From Acinetobacter sp. XH1741 (GTDB taxonomy: Bacteria > Pseudomonadota > Gammaproteobacteria > Pseudomonadales > Moraxellaceae): a stretch of 64,000 nt of DNA. Positions 37,085 to 46,547 of the stretch are shown piece by piece. The translations under genes were made by a program, and so were the position numbers. The notes below the pieces were generated by a model. It saw nothing but the letters and a program-made list of their open reading frames with translations. It was not told where the DNA came from and made no database searches. The stretch's first letter is position 1. Each line of letters starts with the position of its first letter. The stretch spans positions 3,720,001 through 3,784,000 of the forward strand of contig NZ_CP157428.1 of the NCBI RefSeq assembly GCF_041021895.1. The letters run 5' to 3'.

Positions 37085-38527
37085 ATGCAATTCAATCCAC
37101 TTTATTCATCACTTAATCCTAAGCTTTTTCATATACAAAAGCCCTCTCCTCTGCGTGGTGCGAAAGCTGGTCACTTCAATTTAGCTTTAGCCGAAGAACT
37201 ACAATGGACAGATGAAGAAAAACAAGCGTGGGTAGAAATTTGCAGTGGTCAGCGGACTTTCTCTGAGTTTCCGCCTTTGGCAATGGTTTATGCAGGCCAC
37301 CAGTTTGGGCAATGGGCAGGTCAACTAGGCGACGGACGTGGTTTACTCATTGCACAAATTCTTAATAAGCAAGGTCAAACCATAGATTTACATTTGAAAG
37401 GTGCAGGCCCTACCCCTTATTCGCGTATGGGAGATGGACGAGCAGTTTTACGTTCAGTTGTTAGAGAGTATTTAGCAGGACATGCATTAAATGCTTTAGG
37501 AGTTGCTTCTAGTCATGCGGTAGGTTTTACAAGTTCCGCTCAAGGCGTGCAACGCGAGACATTAGAGCCTGGTGCAATGCTGCTTAGAACCTCTGAATGT
37601 CATATTCGTCTAGGGCATTTTGAATGGATCAATCAATATGCGCCTGACTTACTCCCAGAGTTCACTCAAAAATGTATCGAATGGCACTATCCAGAATGCC
37701 AAAAAGAAGAACAGCCTATTTTAGCTTTTGCTAAAGCTGTGATTAGAAATACAGCCATCATGATTGCCAAATGGCAGCTGGTCGGTTTTGCTCACGGCGT
37801 AATGAATACAGATAACTTAAATATTACCGGTTCTACACTCGATTTTGGTCCATATGGGTTTATGGAACGTTTTCGCCCCAACTGGATTAACAACCATTCC
37901 GACTACCAAGGACGGTACACCTACCAAAACCAACCGAGTATTGCGCATTGGAACTTATGGACTTGGTTAAATAATTTAATTCCACTTGCCAAACCTGAAC
38001 AGAAAGAGCAATTCAAAGAAGAGTTGGCGGCTTGTTTAGAAGAGTTTGAACCTACCTTTATTGAGCATTACACCACGGGCTTATGTCAAAAAATGGGTCT
38101 TCCCCATTTCCATAAAGACAGTACTGAATGTGGCTTAAGCTTTTTGCGTATTTTGCAAACCGAACAGCTTGATTACACCCAAAGCTTTATTCGACTTCAG
38201 AATAAAGAGTACAAAGTACTACGCGATGATTGTCTCGATATTCGACAATTTGATGCTTTCCTTACCCAATATCAAAGCATTCGCGAACATCAAGATACAG
38301 ATGAACTTGATGCAAACATGCAACAAGCAAATCCGATTTATATTTTACGTAATCACATGGCACAGCGAGCGATTGAAGCAGCGGAGCGAGATGATTTTAG
38401 TGAGGTAGACCGTTTGTTTAAGCTACTCAATCATCCTTATACAAGACAGCCAGATTTGGAAAAACCAGAAGATTTAGGCCCTTTACCAAGCGATGTACCT
38501 GATGTAGCGGTGAGCTGTTCATCTTAA
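37085..38527 (+). CDS. selO: SelO / YdiU protein adenylyltransferase
   Basis: Pseudokinase-fold enzyme that AMPylates proteins, linked to redox stress. The 480-residue protein includes GAGPTPYSRMGDGRAVLRSV, the nucleotide-binding core, and ends in VAVSCSS, matching the conserved C-terminal Cys-Ser-Ser of the family (selenocysteine in eukaryotic orthologues). Length fits. It is in a monocistronic context between desaturase and L,D-transpeptidase genes. Confidence 0.93.
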   Translation: MQFNPLYSSLNPKLFHIQKPSPLRGAKAGHFNLALAEELQWTDEEKQAWVEICSGQRTFSEFPPLAMVYAGHQFGQWAGQLGDGRGLLIAQILNKQGQTIDLHLKGAGPTPYSRMGDGRAVLRSVVREYLAGHALNALGVASSHAVGFTSSAQGVQRETLEPGAMLLRTSECHIRLGHFEWINQYAPDLLPEFTQKCIEWHYPECQKEEQPILAFAKAVIRNTAIMIAKWQLVGFAHGVMNTDNLNITGSTLDFGPYGFMERFRPNWINNHSDYQGRYTYQNQPSIAHWNLWTWLNNLIPLAKPEQKEQFKEELAACLEEFEPTFIEHYTTGLCQKMGLPHFHKDSTECGLSFLRILQTEQLDYTQSFIRLQNKEYKVLRDDCLDIRQFDAFLTQYQSIREHQDTDELDANMQQANPIYILRNHMAQRAIEAAERDDFSEVDRLFKLLNHPYTRQPDLEKPEDLGPLPSDVPDVAVSCSS

Positions 38528-38539
38528 TATAAAAAACTA

Positions 38540-38568
38540 AAACTCTCTTAAGTCGCTTAAGAGAGTTT
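38540..38568 (+). terminator. Strong hairpin after selO
   Basis: Perfect 13-bp arms AAACTCTCTTAAG and CTTAAGAGAGTTT with a 3-base loop. Few T residues follow, so termination may be partial. Confidence 0.6.
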
Positions 38569-38590
38569 CTTAAACATCAAAGAATAATAT

Positions 38591-39172
38591 ATGAAAATCA
38601 AACCTATCATTATTTGTACACTCCTATTGGTTCCATTCGGAATTGCTGTTTATAAGTATGAAAAATATTTACCCACTCTTGTACCTTCTCATGAAGCGCT
38701 AACAAGTAATGAGATATCCCAACTTATAAAGACAAAACCGATAACCTCAATTGAAGTGTTTAAAAATCAGCGCATACTTCTACTCAAAAGTAATCAAGAA
38801 GTAATTCGTCGTTATCCTATTCGTTTAGGCTTTAACCCTGAAGGACACAAAAACTTTGAAAATGATGGTAAAACCCCTGAGGGAGTCTATTTTATAGATT
38901 GGCGCAATCCACAAAGTGCTTTCTATAAATCATTGCATATTTCCTATCCCAATACACAAGATGTTGCTTATGCCAAACAGCATAACCAGCCAACAGGTGG
39001 GAATATCATGATCCACGGATCAGTTCCAAAGTCCTTACTCTCCATCCCTTCTAGTTCAACTTATATGCCACACAAAGATTGGACTTTAGGTTGTATCGCA
39101 GTTAGAAATGTAGATATAGATGAAATTTGGCAATTAGTCCCTAATCACACTAAGATTATAATTTATCCATAA
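38591..39172 (+). CDS. L,D-transpeptidase family protein (YkuD domain)
   Basis: A 193-residue protein with an N-terminal hydrophobic segment (residues 5-20) serving as signal or anchor. The catalytic YkuD region shows MIHGSVPKS and then DWTLGCIAVRNVDIDEIW, with the active-site Cys in TLGCIAVRN. YkuD enzymes make 3-3 peptidoglycan cross-links or attach proteins to it; some cut instead. Which it does here is unknown. Its gene converges on baeR. Confidence 0.88.
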   Translation: MKIKPIIICTLLLVPFGIAVYKYEKYLPTLVPSHEALTSNEISQLIKTKPITSIEVFKNQRILLLKSNQEVIRRYPIRLGFNPEGHKNFENDGKTPEGVYFIDWRNPQSAFYKSLHISYPNTQDVAYAKQHNQPTGGNIMIHGSVPKSLLSIPSSSTYMPHKDWTLGCIAVRNVDIDEIWQLVPNHTKIIIYP

Positions 39173-39182
39173 CTCTTTAAAA

Positions 39183-39223
39183 CTATCCACATTTTCTGTG
39201 GATAACATTGTGGTTATCCACAG
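39183..39223. promoter_or_regulatory. Hairpin made of two perfect DnaA-box sequences, plus a near match
   Basis: TGTGGATAA (39197-39205) and TTATCCACA (39214-39222) are exact consensus DnaA boxes in opposite orientations. Each sits inside an 11-bp hairpin arm (39196-39206 and 39213-39223) around a 6-base loop. CTATCCACA at 39183-39191 differs at one base. The element lies between convergent genes and may simply be a terminator, or a DnaA-binding locus. Confidence 0.55.
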
Positions 39224-39242
39224 AATAACTTTTATGAACAGT

Positions 39243-39929
39243 TTATTCTTCTGGATATTCGAAGCGATAACCAACACCATAAACAGCTTGAATCCATTCA
39301 TGACGGTTACCAGTTTCAGCCGCTTCACTAATTTTTCGGCGCAAGTTTTTGATATGACTATCAATAACACGGTCGGCAACATCAAAACTGTCTGGATTGA
39401 TATGGTCTAATAATTGCGCACGCGAATAGACTTGTCCCACATGTTCTAAAAATAACTCAAGTAGGCGAAATTCTGTCGGCGTTAAACTCAAAGATTTTTG
39501 TTGGTACCAAATCCTTTGTTGTGCTTTATCAATTCGGAAAGAATCATTTTGCTCAGGTTCAGCCTTACGTTCTAGACGACGTAAAACTGCCTGCACGCGT
39601 GCAACCAGCTCTTTAGGACTAAATGGCTTACATACATAATCGTCTGCGCCCATATTTAGTCCTAAAACACGGTCAATTTCCTCAGTACGTGCAGTGACCA
39701 TAATAATCGGTAGATCTGACTGTTCACGGACCTTACGACAAATTGTTAAACCATCCATTCTTGGAACCATTAAGTCCAGAATCATTAAATTGGGTTTACG
39801 TTGTTGAAAGCTTGTATAAGCATCTTGACCATCATGAAACATGCTTACTTCGAAACCAGCAGCCTCAAGATAATCACGCACCAGAAGCGCTAACTCAACT
39901 TCATCCTCAACCAACATTACATGTTTCAT
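39243..39929 (-). CDS. baeR: Response regulator BaeR
   Basis: OmpR-family response regulator of 228 residues. The receiver domain has the acidic pocket VEDE, the phospho-acceptor Asp52 in MILDLMVPRMDG, and the Lys of CKPFSPKEL. The winged-helix DNA-binding domain includes SLTPTEFRLLELFLEHVG and VIDSHIKNLRRKISEA. The sequence around GLNMGADDYVCKPFSPKELV is very close to E. coli BaeR. In A. baumannii BaeSR affects AdeABC efflux and stress response. It follows baeS by 19 bp. Confidence 0.93.
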   Translation of the reverse strand: MKHVMLVEDEVELALLVRDYLEAAGFEVSMFHDGQDAYTSFQQRKPNLMILDLMVPRMDGLTICRKVREQSDLPIIMVTARTEEIDRVLGLNMGADDYVCKPFSPKELVARVQAVLRRLERKAEPEQNDSFRIDKAQQRIWYQQKSLSLTPTEFRLLELFLEHVGQVYSRAQLLDHINPDSFDVADRVIDSHIKNLRRKISEAAETGNRHEWIQAVYGVGYRFEYPEE

Positions 39930-39948
39930 GGGCCATTTTTCCTTTTAT

Positions 39949-41616
39949 TTAACTCTGCTTTTTAAAGGTAAGTACACAACGTAAACCACCCAATGGCGAG
40001 TGTTCAAAACTGAGTGTACCACCAAGCGCTTGCGCAATTTTACAAGATAAAGCTAAGCCTAGTCCTGTTCCACCTGTACTACGCGTACGCGAATCATCTA
40101 CACGATAAAAACGTTCACCTAAACGTGATAACTGTTCATCGTTTAAACCAAATGGGCTGTCATCGACATATAAAGTCCAGTCTTGAAGTGTTTGACTGGT
40201 ATGAATATGAATTTTTCCACCTGTTTCGGTATAACGAATGCTATTACCAATCAAATTAACAATAATTTGTTTAAATCTATCACGGTCTAACAATAATGGA
40301 ACACCTTCCCCTTCGACCTCAATTTCTAAGCCGGCTTGTTCTAGTTTAGGCCTGAAGTTTTCTACCTCTTGTAATACAACGTCCCATGGATTGACCGAAC
40401 TTAAATAGCATTTAAGCTGCTGAGCATCGGCTTGTGCCAAGTCGGCAAGATCTTGTGTGAGTTTCTTTAAACTCGAAACTTGTCGCATCATGGCATCAAG
40501 GTGTTCAGGTGTTGCTTTTCGAATACCATCTTGCATCGCTTCAATTTGCGCCTGCAATACAGCCAATGGTGTTTTTAACTCATGAGAAGTATCGGCCACC
40601 CATTGACGTCGTGATTCTTCATGTTGGTGTAAAATTTCAGCTAAATGGTTCAATTGAGTTGATAAATCGCCTAGTTCATCATTTCGTTTAATGACCATTT
40701 GGTGTTGGTAATTACCTTTAGTTAATTCATTTGTTGCATTTAATAGACGCTGAATTGGCTTTTTAAAATAAGTTGCCATTAAAAGTGCTGCAACTAAACT
40801 TGAGAGTAATGTTAAAGCGTAAATTAAGAGCAAATAACGCTTTTGATTACTGAAGAAATTGATACTTAAGGCATCTTCTTTATCTAAAACGGGTTTTAGT
40901 CCCAGGTATCCAACGACCTGATCATTGACCATAATCGGACGATAAGACATCTGATCTGATGAAGGGGGTTCACCGACTACAAATTGATGTTTGGCATCAT
41001 ATAAAGATAAACGTGAACTTAAGCCCAAACGGTCTGGCAAAGCAATAAACCGCTTTTTACCATTTTGTGTCTCAATATCTTTGAGACTCCCTCTTTTTGA
41101 CTTATTTTTTTTGTCATCACGCTGACGAAACTGGTTTGCGCTTAACGGGAATTTTAAGCCTTCAAACGGTTGATATTCAGAAGGTAAATTCTTTTCAAGT
41201 GTACGAAGCTCTTCATCACTAAAAATAGAATTTTTATTTGCAGTCGCTCCATCTGGAGAAACATTAATGAGCGTATGTTCATCGAATGAATGCTGCTGAA
41301 TGGCAATATCATATTGGCGTCTTAACCACCACTGTGAAAGACGGTCATAATCATCCGGTGCTGCGGTTCCTTCAATTTGTAAGATTTGTGCCTGAATCGC
41401 ATTACCCCAATCATGGTAAACGGTATATACATTTCCAAGATTGGTCATGAGCCGGTCTAGCTTTTGCATTTCAACATCGGCCACATATTTGGCAAAGTTC
41501 TTTTGCATCGTCCAGTGCAATACACTCAAACTTGCAGTTGCAATTAATAACGTAGTCAGTAAGACCGTTAAAAATAGCCGCAATGCAATGGGAACACGTA
41601 GTACGTTCAAAAGCAC
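39949..41616 (-). CDS. baeS: Sensor histidine kinase BaeS
   Basis: Inner-membrane sensor kinase of 555 residues. There are two membrane segments (about 10-32 and 261-283), a periplasmic loop between them of about 225 residues, a HAMP segment, the phospho-accepting His345 in ADTSHELKTPLAVL, and the ATPase domain with GGTGLGLALSCKIA. The start is a GTG at 41616 with GAGAGA just before it. The pairing with BaeR and order baeS-baeR fit an operon. The large periplasmic domain suggests it senses envelope damage or chemicals; the ligand is unknown. Confidence 0.92.
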   Translation of the reverse strand: MLLNVLRVPIALRLFLTVLLTTLLIATASLSVLHWTMQKNFAKYVADVEMQKLDRLMTNLGNVYTVYHDWGNAIQAQILQIEGTAAPDDYDRLSQWWLRRQYDIAIQQHSFDEHTLINVSPDGATANKNSIFSDEELRTLEKNLPSEYQPFEGLKFPLSANQFRQRDDKKNKSKRGSLKDIETQNGKKRFIALPDRLGLSSRLSLYDAKHQFVVGEPPSSDQMSYRPIMVNDQVVGYLGLKPVLDKEDALSINFFSNQKRYLLLIYALTLLSSLVAALLMATYFKKPIQRLLNATNELTKGNYQHQMVIKRNDELGDLSTQLNHLAEILHQHEESRRQWVADTSHELKTPLAVLQAQIEAMQDGIRKATPEHLDAMMRQVSSLKKLTQDLADLAQADAQQLKCYLSSVNPWDVVLQEVENFRPKLEQAGLEIEVEGEGVPLLLDRDRFKQIIVNLIGNSIRYTETGGKIHIHTSQTLQDWTLYVDDSPFGLNDEQLSRLGERFYRVDDSRTRSTGGTGLGLALSCKIAQALGGTLSFEHSPLGGLRCVLTFKKQS

Positions 41617-42006
41617 TCTCTCATTTTTACGCTAAAGGGGTCTGCTAGTACTTCATTTTATAATTGTGACGAAGGTTATTTTCTTGTATTTCTAGACAAG
41701 AGATACAAAGCTTAGTGATCTAAGCAAGTAACTCTTAACGACGAAATACTGAAAAATAGTCCCGTCCTGAAAGGTTATGGCTAAAACTGCCATAATCTTT
41801 GTTATGAAGCTTGCCAAGGATATAATCATTGCCTGTGCTTCATGCCTCGTTTATGTGGTTTTAGCCTATAATACAATTTATAAAATGAATTACTAACAGA
41901 TCCGAACATTGTAACTAACAACGAAAAGAAAAACTCTCCATTGTTTCTTCATCTTTATTATCTAATCTTTAAGTCATCTTAAAACAAACATTAAAGGGCT
42001 TTAAAT
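41617..42006. other. Intergenic region between baeS and the small lipoprotein gene
   Basis: This 390-bp stretch holds divergent promoters. A 7-bp inverted repeat TTATGGC and GCCATAA (about 41774-41794) is the only clear symmetry; it could be an operator. No open reading frame or RNA gene is recognised. Confidence 0.5.
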
Positions 42007-42384
42007 ATGAAAATGACGGCTAAAATCGCATTGTTCAGTGCAGCAATTGTAACTATGGGTAGTTTGGCTGCTTGTCAATCAACACCACAAACGTCTAATT
42101 CAGACCATCACATGATGCAAGATGGTCCGCGTGATGGCCATCACCGTATGAAACACCGTGAATTTACACCTGAACAAAAAGCAGCGTGGGAGCAGCACCG
42201 CGCAGAACGTAAAGCTCGTTTTGAACAGATTCAAAAAGCATGTGAAGGCAAGGCAAATGGTCAGGCTGTAAATGTTCAAATTGGAGACAAAACGCTTGAA
42301 GGTACCTGTAACCTTCGTTTCGAACCAAAACGTCCTCAACAACCAATGACTGCCCCTGCTCCAGTAGCATCTCAAGCAAAATAA
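42007..42384 (+). CDS. Small His-rich lipoprotein, Spy/CpxP-like in layout
   Basis: A 125-residue predicted lipoprotein: the signal ends in GSLAAC (Cys23). The mature part starts with a His/Met stretch (HHMMQDGPRDGHHRMKHREF), followed by EFTPEQKAAWEQHRAERKAR, a charged helix in the manner of Spy/CpxP-type periplasmic chaperones, and a short C-terminal domain with two Cys (KACEGKANG and EGTCNLRF). I do not see the LTxxQ motif clearly, so the resemblance is loose. It diverges from baeS; Spy is a BaeR target in E. coli, so regulation by BaeR is a reasonable inference. Confidence 0.75.
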   Translation: MKMTAKIALFSAAIVTMGSLAACQSTPQTSNSDHHMMQDGPRDGHHRMKHREFTPEQKAAWEQHRAERKARFEQIQKACEGKANGQAVNVQIGDKTLEGTCNLRFEPKRPQQPMTAPAPVASQAK

Positions 42385-42402
42385 TTCTAAAAACACTGAA
42401 AT

Positions 42403-42428
42403 AAAAGGCGCCTATAGGCGCCTTTTTT
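42403..42428 (+). terminator. Rho-independent terminator after the small lipoprotein gene
   Basis: Perfect arms AAAAGGCGCC and GGCGCCTTTT with a TATA loop, then TT. Confidence 0.92.
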
Positions 42429-42675
42429 GTGTACATAACTCCTTACGATTTTGACTATTTGTCTCATCTAAACTTCACCAAAAGTGTTTACACTCAAAGC
42501 ACTTACATAGTTCAAGTATTTTTTTCTTGACTTTGCAGTCACAAAGTAAAGGCCCTGAGGTGCTTGTACAGTTATGCAAGTTGTTGCACGATGTAATAGT
42601 TCAAGGTGCCTCTTATGGCACATTATCGTAGATTAGGATTATAACTCTGGTTTCACCAGTATTGAGGAACCCGAT

Positions 42676-44478
42676 ATGCCACAATACAAAGCGCCCTTAC
42701 GTGATATGCAATTCGTTTTGCATGAATTATTAAATGCAGAAGAGCACTATGCAAAATTACCTGATTTCCAAGGTAACGTAAGCCGTGAATTGGTTGATCA
42801 ATATTTAGAAGCTGCGGCAGACTTCTGTGAAAATGAACTTTCTCCTTTAAACCAAGTTGGCGACCGCGAAGGTTGTACTTGGAATGATGGTGTAGTCACT
42901 ACTCCAACAGGATTTAAAGAAGCTTATCAAAAATATATTGAACTTGGCTTCCCGTCTTTATCAGCAGAAGAACAATACGGCGGTCAAGGCCTACCTAACT
43001 CTTTAGGTATCGCAATTTCAGAAATGGTCGGTAGCTCAAACTGGGCATGGGGTATGTACCCTGGCTTGTCTCACGGAGCTGTACGTACTTTAGAACATCA
43101 CGGTTCTGATGAGCAAAAAAACACTTACTTACCAAACCTTGTTTCAGGTGTTTGGACAGGGACTATGTGTTTAACTGAATCTCATGCAGGTTCAGACTTA
43201 GGTATCATCCGCTCTAAAGCAGAACCAAATGCAGATGGTAGCTATGCAATCTCTGGCGAGAAAATCTTTATCTCTGCTGGTGAACACGACATGGCTGAAA
43301 ACATCATCCATATCGTTCTTGCTCGCTTACCAGGTGCGCCGAAAGGTACTAAAGGTATTTCGTTATTTATCGTTCCTAAATTCAACGTTAATGCAGACGG
43401 AACACTAGGTGAACGTAACGCAGTACGTTGTGGTTCGATCGAACACAAAATGGGTATTCACGGTAACGCAACTTGTGTCATTAACTTTGACCAAGCAAAA
43501 GGTTACTTGATTGGACCTGAAAACCGCGGTCTGAACTGTATGTTTACCTTCATGAACACAGCGCGTATTGGTACTGCTGTTCAAGGTTTATCTGCATCTG
43601 AATCATCTTTCCAAGGTGCATTAACTTACGCAAAAGATCGTTTGGCAATGCGTTCACTTTCTGGTCCTAAAGCTCCAGAAAAAGAAGCAGACCCAATCAT
43701 TGTTCACCCAGCCGTTCGTAACATGCTTTTAACTCAAAAAGCATTTGCTGAAGGTGGTCGTGCACTTGTTTATTTACTTGCTCAATATGCAGATATCGTT
43801 GAAAAAGGCGAAACTGAAGAAGAGCGTAAATTTGCTGACAATATCTTGTCGTTATTGACTCCGATTGCAAAAGCATTTTTAACTGAAACAGGTTCTGAGT
43901 CTGCTAAGCACGGTGTTCAAGTCTTCGGTGGTCATGGCTTTATTTCTGAGCATGGCATGGAACAAATCGTACGTGATACACGTATTGCCTGCTTGTACGA
44001 AGGTACAACTGAAATTCAAGCATTAGACTTGTTAGGCCGTAAGGTTTTGCAAACTCAAGGTGCAATGCTTCGTGATTTCACTAAGATTGTTCACAAGTTT
44101 GTTGAAGCAAACAAAGACAATGCTGCCATGAAAGAATTTGTTGAGCCACTTGCTGCGCTTAATAAAGAATGGGGCGACCTCACTATGCAAATCGGTATGC
44201 GTGCAATGCAAAATCCGGATGAAGTGGGTGCTGCTGCTGTAGATTACCTCTACTTCGCAGGTTACGTGACTTTAGCTTATCTATGGGCTCGTATGGCGCT
44301 TGTAGCACAAGAGAAATTGGCAGAAGGTACAACTGACGTTGATTTCTATAATGCGAAAGTTACCACTGCTCGCTTCTACTTCAAGAAAATCTTGCCACGC
44401 GTACGTTCACATGTAGACGTGATTGCAGGCGGTTTAGACCCTTTGATGTCATTAGACGCTGAACATTTCGCTTTCTAA
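42676..44478 (+). CDS. Acyl-CoA dehydrogenase (first of tandem pair)
   Basis: FAD enzyme of 600 residues that introduces the trans-2 double bond in acyl-CoA. Signature segments are GTMCLTESHAGSDLGIIRSK, the FAD-binding region, the mid-domain with KMGIHGNATCVINFDQAKGY, and QVFGGHGFISEHGMEQIVRD with ARIACLYEGTTEIQALDLLG. The extra C-terminal domain (about 480-600) makes it the long DmdC/AcdA-like type rather than a 380-residue short-chain enzyme. It is 168 bp upstream of a close paralogue. Substrate chain length unknown. Confidence 0.92.
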   Translation: MPQYKAPLRDMQFVLHELLNAEEHYAKLPDFQGNVSRELVDQYLEAAADFCENELSPLNQVGDREGCTWNDGVVTTPTGFKEAYQKYIELGFPSLSAEEQYGGQGLPNSLGIAISEMVGSSNWAWGMYPGLSHGAVRTLEHHGSDEQKNTYLPNLVSGVWTGTMCLTESHAGSDLGIIRSKAEPNADGSYAISGEKIFISAGEHDMAENIIHIVLARLPGAPKGTKGISLFIVPKFNVNADGTLGERNAVRCGSIEHKMGIHGNATCVINFDQAKGYLIGPENRGLNCMFTFMNTARIGTAVQGLSASESSFQGALTYAKDRLAMRSLSGPKAPEKEADPIIVHPAVRNMLLTQKAFAEGGRALVYLLAQYADIVEKGETEEERKFADNILSLLTPIAKAFLTETGSESAKHGVQVFGGHGFISEHGMEQIVRDTRIACLYEGTTEIQALDLLGRKVLQTQGAMLRDFTKIVHKFVEANKDNAAMKEFVEPLAALNKEWGDLTMQIGMRAMQNPDEVGAAAVDYLYFAGYVTLAYLWARMALVAQEKLAEGTTDVDFYNAKVTTARFYFKKILPRVRSHVDVIAGGLDPLMSLDAEHFAF

Positions 44479-44512
44479 TCATAGTTAGTTGCGATATGCA
44501 ATGTTAAAAACC

Positions 44513-44547
44513 AAAAAAGGACTGCTCAGTTTTGACGGTCCTTTTTT
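44513..44547 (+). terminator. Terminator between the two acyl-CoA dehydrogenase genes
   Basis: Arms AAAAAAGGAC and GTCCTTTTTT around a 15-base loop, with a T run. The two paralogues are therefore probably transcribed separately. Confidence 0.85.
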
Positions 44548-44645
44548 TATAAAATCGATGATAAATTTAGACTTTAAATTCAATATCCATTTCGTTTTAC
44601 AGGATATCTAGCACAGGCCGATGTGCACAAAAAAGGTGAACGATT

Positions 44646-46427
44646 ATGCCAATTTACAATGCTCCTTTAGCTGATATGAAATTCATCTTAAATGATGTAT
44701 TTAAAGCAGAACAATTTTGGCAGTCTAATGAGAAACTCGCTCATGTAGATGCTGCAACTGCTGAAGCAATTTTAGAAGAAATGGCTAAATTTGCTCAGAA
44801 TGTGACTCATCCATTAAACCGTACTGGTGATGAAGAAGGTGCTCGCTATGAAAATGGCGAAGTCTTTACCCCTGCTGGCTTTAAAGATGCATTTCGTCAA
44901 TATGCAGAAGGTGGTTGGATTGGCTTAGGCGCAGATGAAGAATGGGGCGGTCAAGGCATGCCAAAAATGCTCACCGTTCTTGCTGATGAAATGTTGTTTG
45001 CAACTAACCCATCTTTCATGCTCTACCCGCTTCTTTCAGTGGGTGCAGGTATGGCTTTAAGTAGCTATGCATCTCAAGAGCAAAAAGAAACGTATTTACC
45101 TAAAATTTATTCAGGTGAATGGTCAGGTACCATGTGCTTGACTGAACCACATGCAGGTACTGATTTAGGTATTATTAAAACTAAAGCAGAACGTAATGAT
45201 GACGGTACTTATAACATCACAGGTACTAAAATCTTCATTACAGGCGGCGACAACGATTTAGCAGAAAACATTATTCACTTAGTACTTGCTAAAACTCCTG
45301 ATGCTCCTGCGGGTTCACGTGGTATTTCGCTATTTATTGTTCCGAAATATCTTGTAAATGAAGATGGTTCTTTAGGTGACCGCAACCATGTAGGCCCAGG
45401 TTCTATTGAACATAAGATGGGGATCAAAGCATCTGCAACTTGTGTGATGAACTTTGACGGTGCAAAAGGCTACCTCGTTGGTAAAGAAAATGAAGGTCTT
45501 GCTGCCATGTTCGTTATGATGAACTACGAACGTTTATCAATGGGTATTCAAGGTCTAGGTGCTTCTGAGTTTGCGTATCAAAATGCAGCTCAATACGCGA
45601 CAGACCGTTTACAAGGTCGTAGTGCCGTTGGTGTTCAATCACCAAATAAACCTGCTGACAGCATTTTAGTACACGGTGATGTACGTCGTATGTTGTTAAA
45701 CGTACGTGCAAACAATGAAGCATCACGTGCATTTGCAGTTTATGTAGGTCAGCAGCTCGATATCACTAAGTTCTCAACTGATGCAGAAGCTGTAAAAAAA
45801 GCTAATAATCGCGTTGCGCTTTTAACACCGATTGCAAAAGCATACCTTACAGATACAGCATTCCAAGCAACTTTAGATGCTCAAATGGTATTTGGTGGTC
45901 ACGGATATATTCGTGAATGGGGTATGGAACAATGTATTCGTGATCTTCGTATTGCGCAAATCTACGAAGGTACCAACGGCGTTCAATCTCAAGATTTAAT
46001 TGGTCGTAAAACTATTAAATGTGGCGGTGCATTCATTGCTGAATACATTACAGAAATCCGTGACTTTGCAAATGATTTAGACACCGATTTGAACTTCATT
46101 AAAGATGCAACTTTAGATGCTGCAACTGAAATTGAAGCAATCACTCAGTTTATTATTGAACAAGCTGCTGAAAATGTAGATTTCCCAAATGCTGCTGCTG
46201 TTGATTACTTACATGCAGTTGGCTTACTCAGCTTCTCTTATATGTTTGCAAAAATTGCAGCTGCTGCTAAAGATAAATCTGGTGATTTCTACCAAAACAA
46301 ACTTGCTTTAGCGCAATACTTTGTTGAGCGTATCTTGCCAGATATTGATGCACGTATTGCTAAAATTAAAGCGGGTGCTGACTTAATCATGGGCTTTAGT
46401 GAAGACTACTTTACTAACCAAGCATAA
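44646..46427 (+). CDS. Acyl-CoA dehydrogenase (second of tandem pair)
   Basis: A paralogue of the preceding gene, 593 residues and alignable end to end: MPIYNAPLADMKFILNDVF against MPQYKAPLRDMQFVLHELL. Signature segments are GTMCLTEPHAGTDLGIIKTK, KMGIKASATCVMNFDGAKGY and MVFGGHGYIREWGMEQCIRD. It has the same long C-terminal domain. Sequence divergence suggests an old duplication with different substrate preference. It has its own upstream region and a strong terminator. Confidence 0.92.
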   Translation: MPIYNAPLADMKFILNDVFKAEQFWQSNEKLAHVDAATAEAILEEMAKFAQNVTHPLNRTGDEEGARYENGEVFTPAGFKDAFRQYAEGGWIGLGADEEWGGQGMPKMLTVLADEMLFATNPSFMLYPLLSVGAGMALSSYASQEQKETYLPKIYSGEWSGTMCLTEPHAGTDLGIIKTKAERNDDGTYNITGTKIFITGGDNDLAENIIHLVLAKTPDAPAGSRGISLFIVPKYLVNEDGSLGDRNHVGPGSIEHKMGIKASATCVMNFDGAKGYLVGKENEGLAAMFVMMNYERLSMGIQGLGASEFAYQNAAQYATDRLQGRSAVGVQSPNKPADSILVHGDVRRMLLNVRANNEASRAFAVYVGQQLDITKFSTDAEAVKKANNRVALLTPIAKAYLTDTAFQATLDAQMVFGGHGYIREWGMEQCIRDLRIAQIYEGTNGVQSQDLIGRKTIKCGGAFIAEYITEIRDFANDLDTDLNFIKDATLDAATEIEAITQFIIEQAAENVDFPNAAAVDYLHAVGLLSFSYMFAKIAAAAKDKSGDFYQNKLALAQYFVERILPDIDARIAKIKAGADLIMGFSEDYFTNQA

Positions 46428-46442
46428 TTAAGATTTTTCATA

Positions 46443-46470
46443 AAAAACGCCTGATTGATCAGGCGTTTTT
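46443..46470 (+). terminator. Rho-independent terminator after the second acyl-CoA dehydrogenase
   Basis: Perfect arms AAAAACGCCTGA and TCAGGCGTTTTT with a 4-base loop. Confidence 0.93.
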
Positions 46471-46547
46471 ATTTTGTATCTACTATTTCTATTGGCATAA
46501 AACTTGTTTAATTTCTAAGCATATTCATATCAAAAAAAGATCTTACT

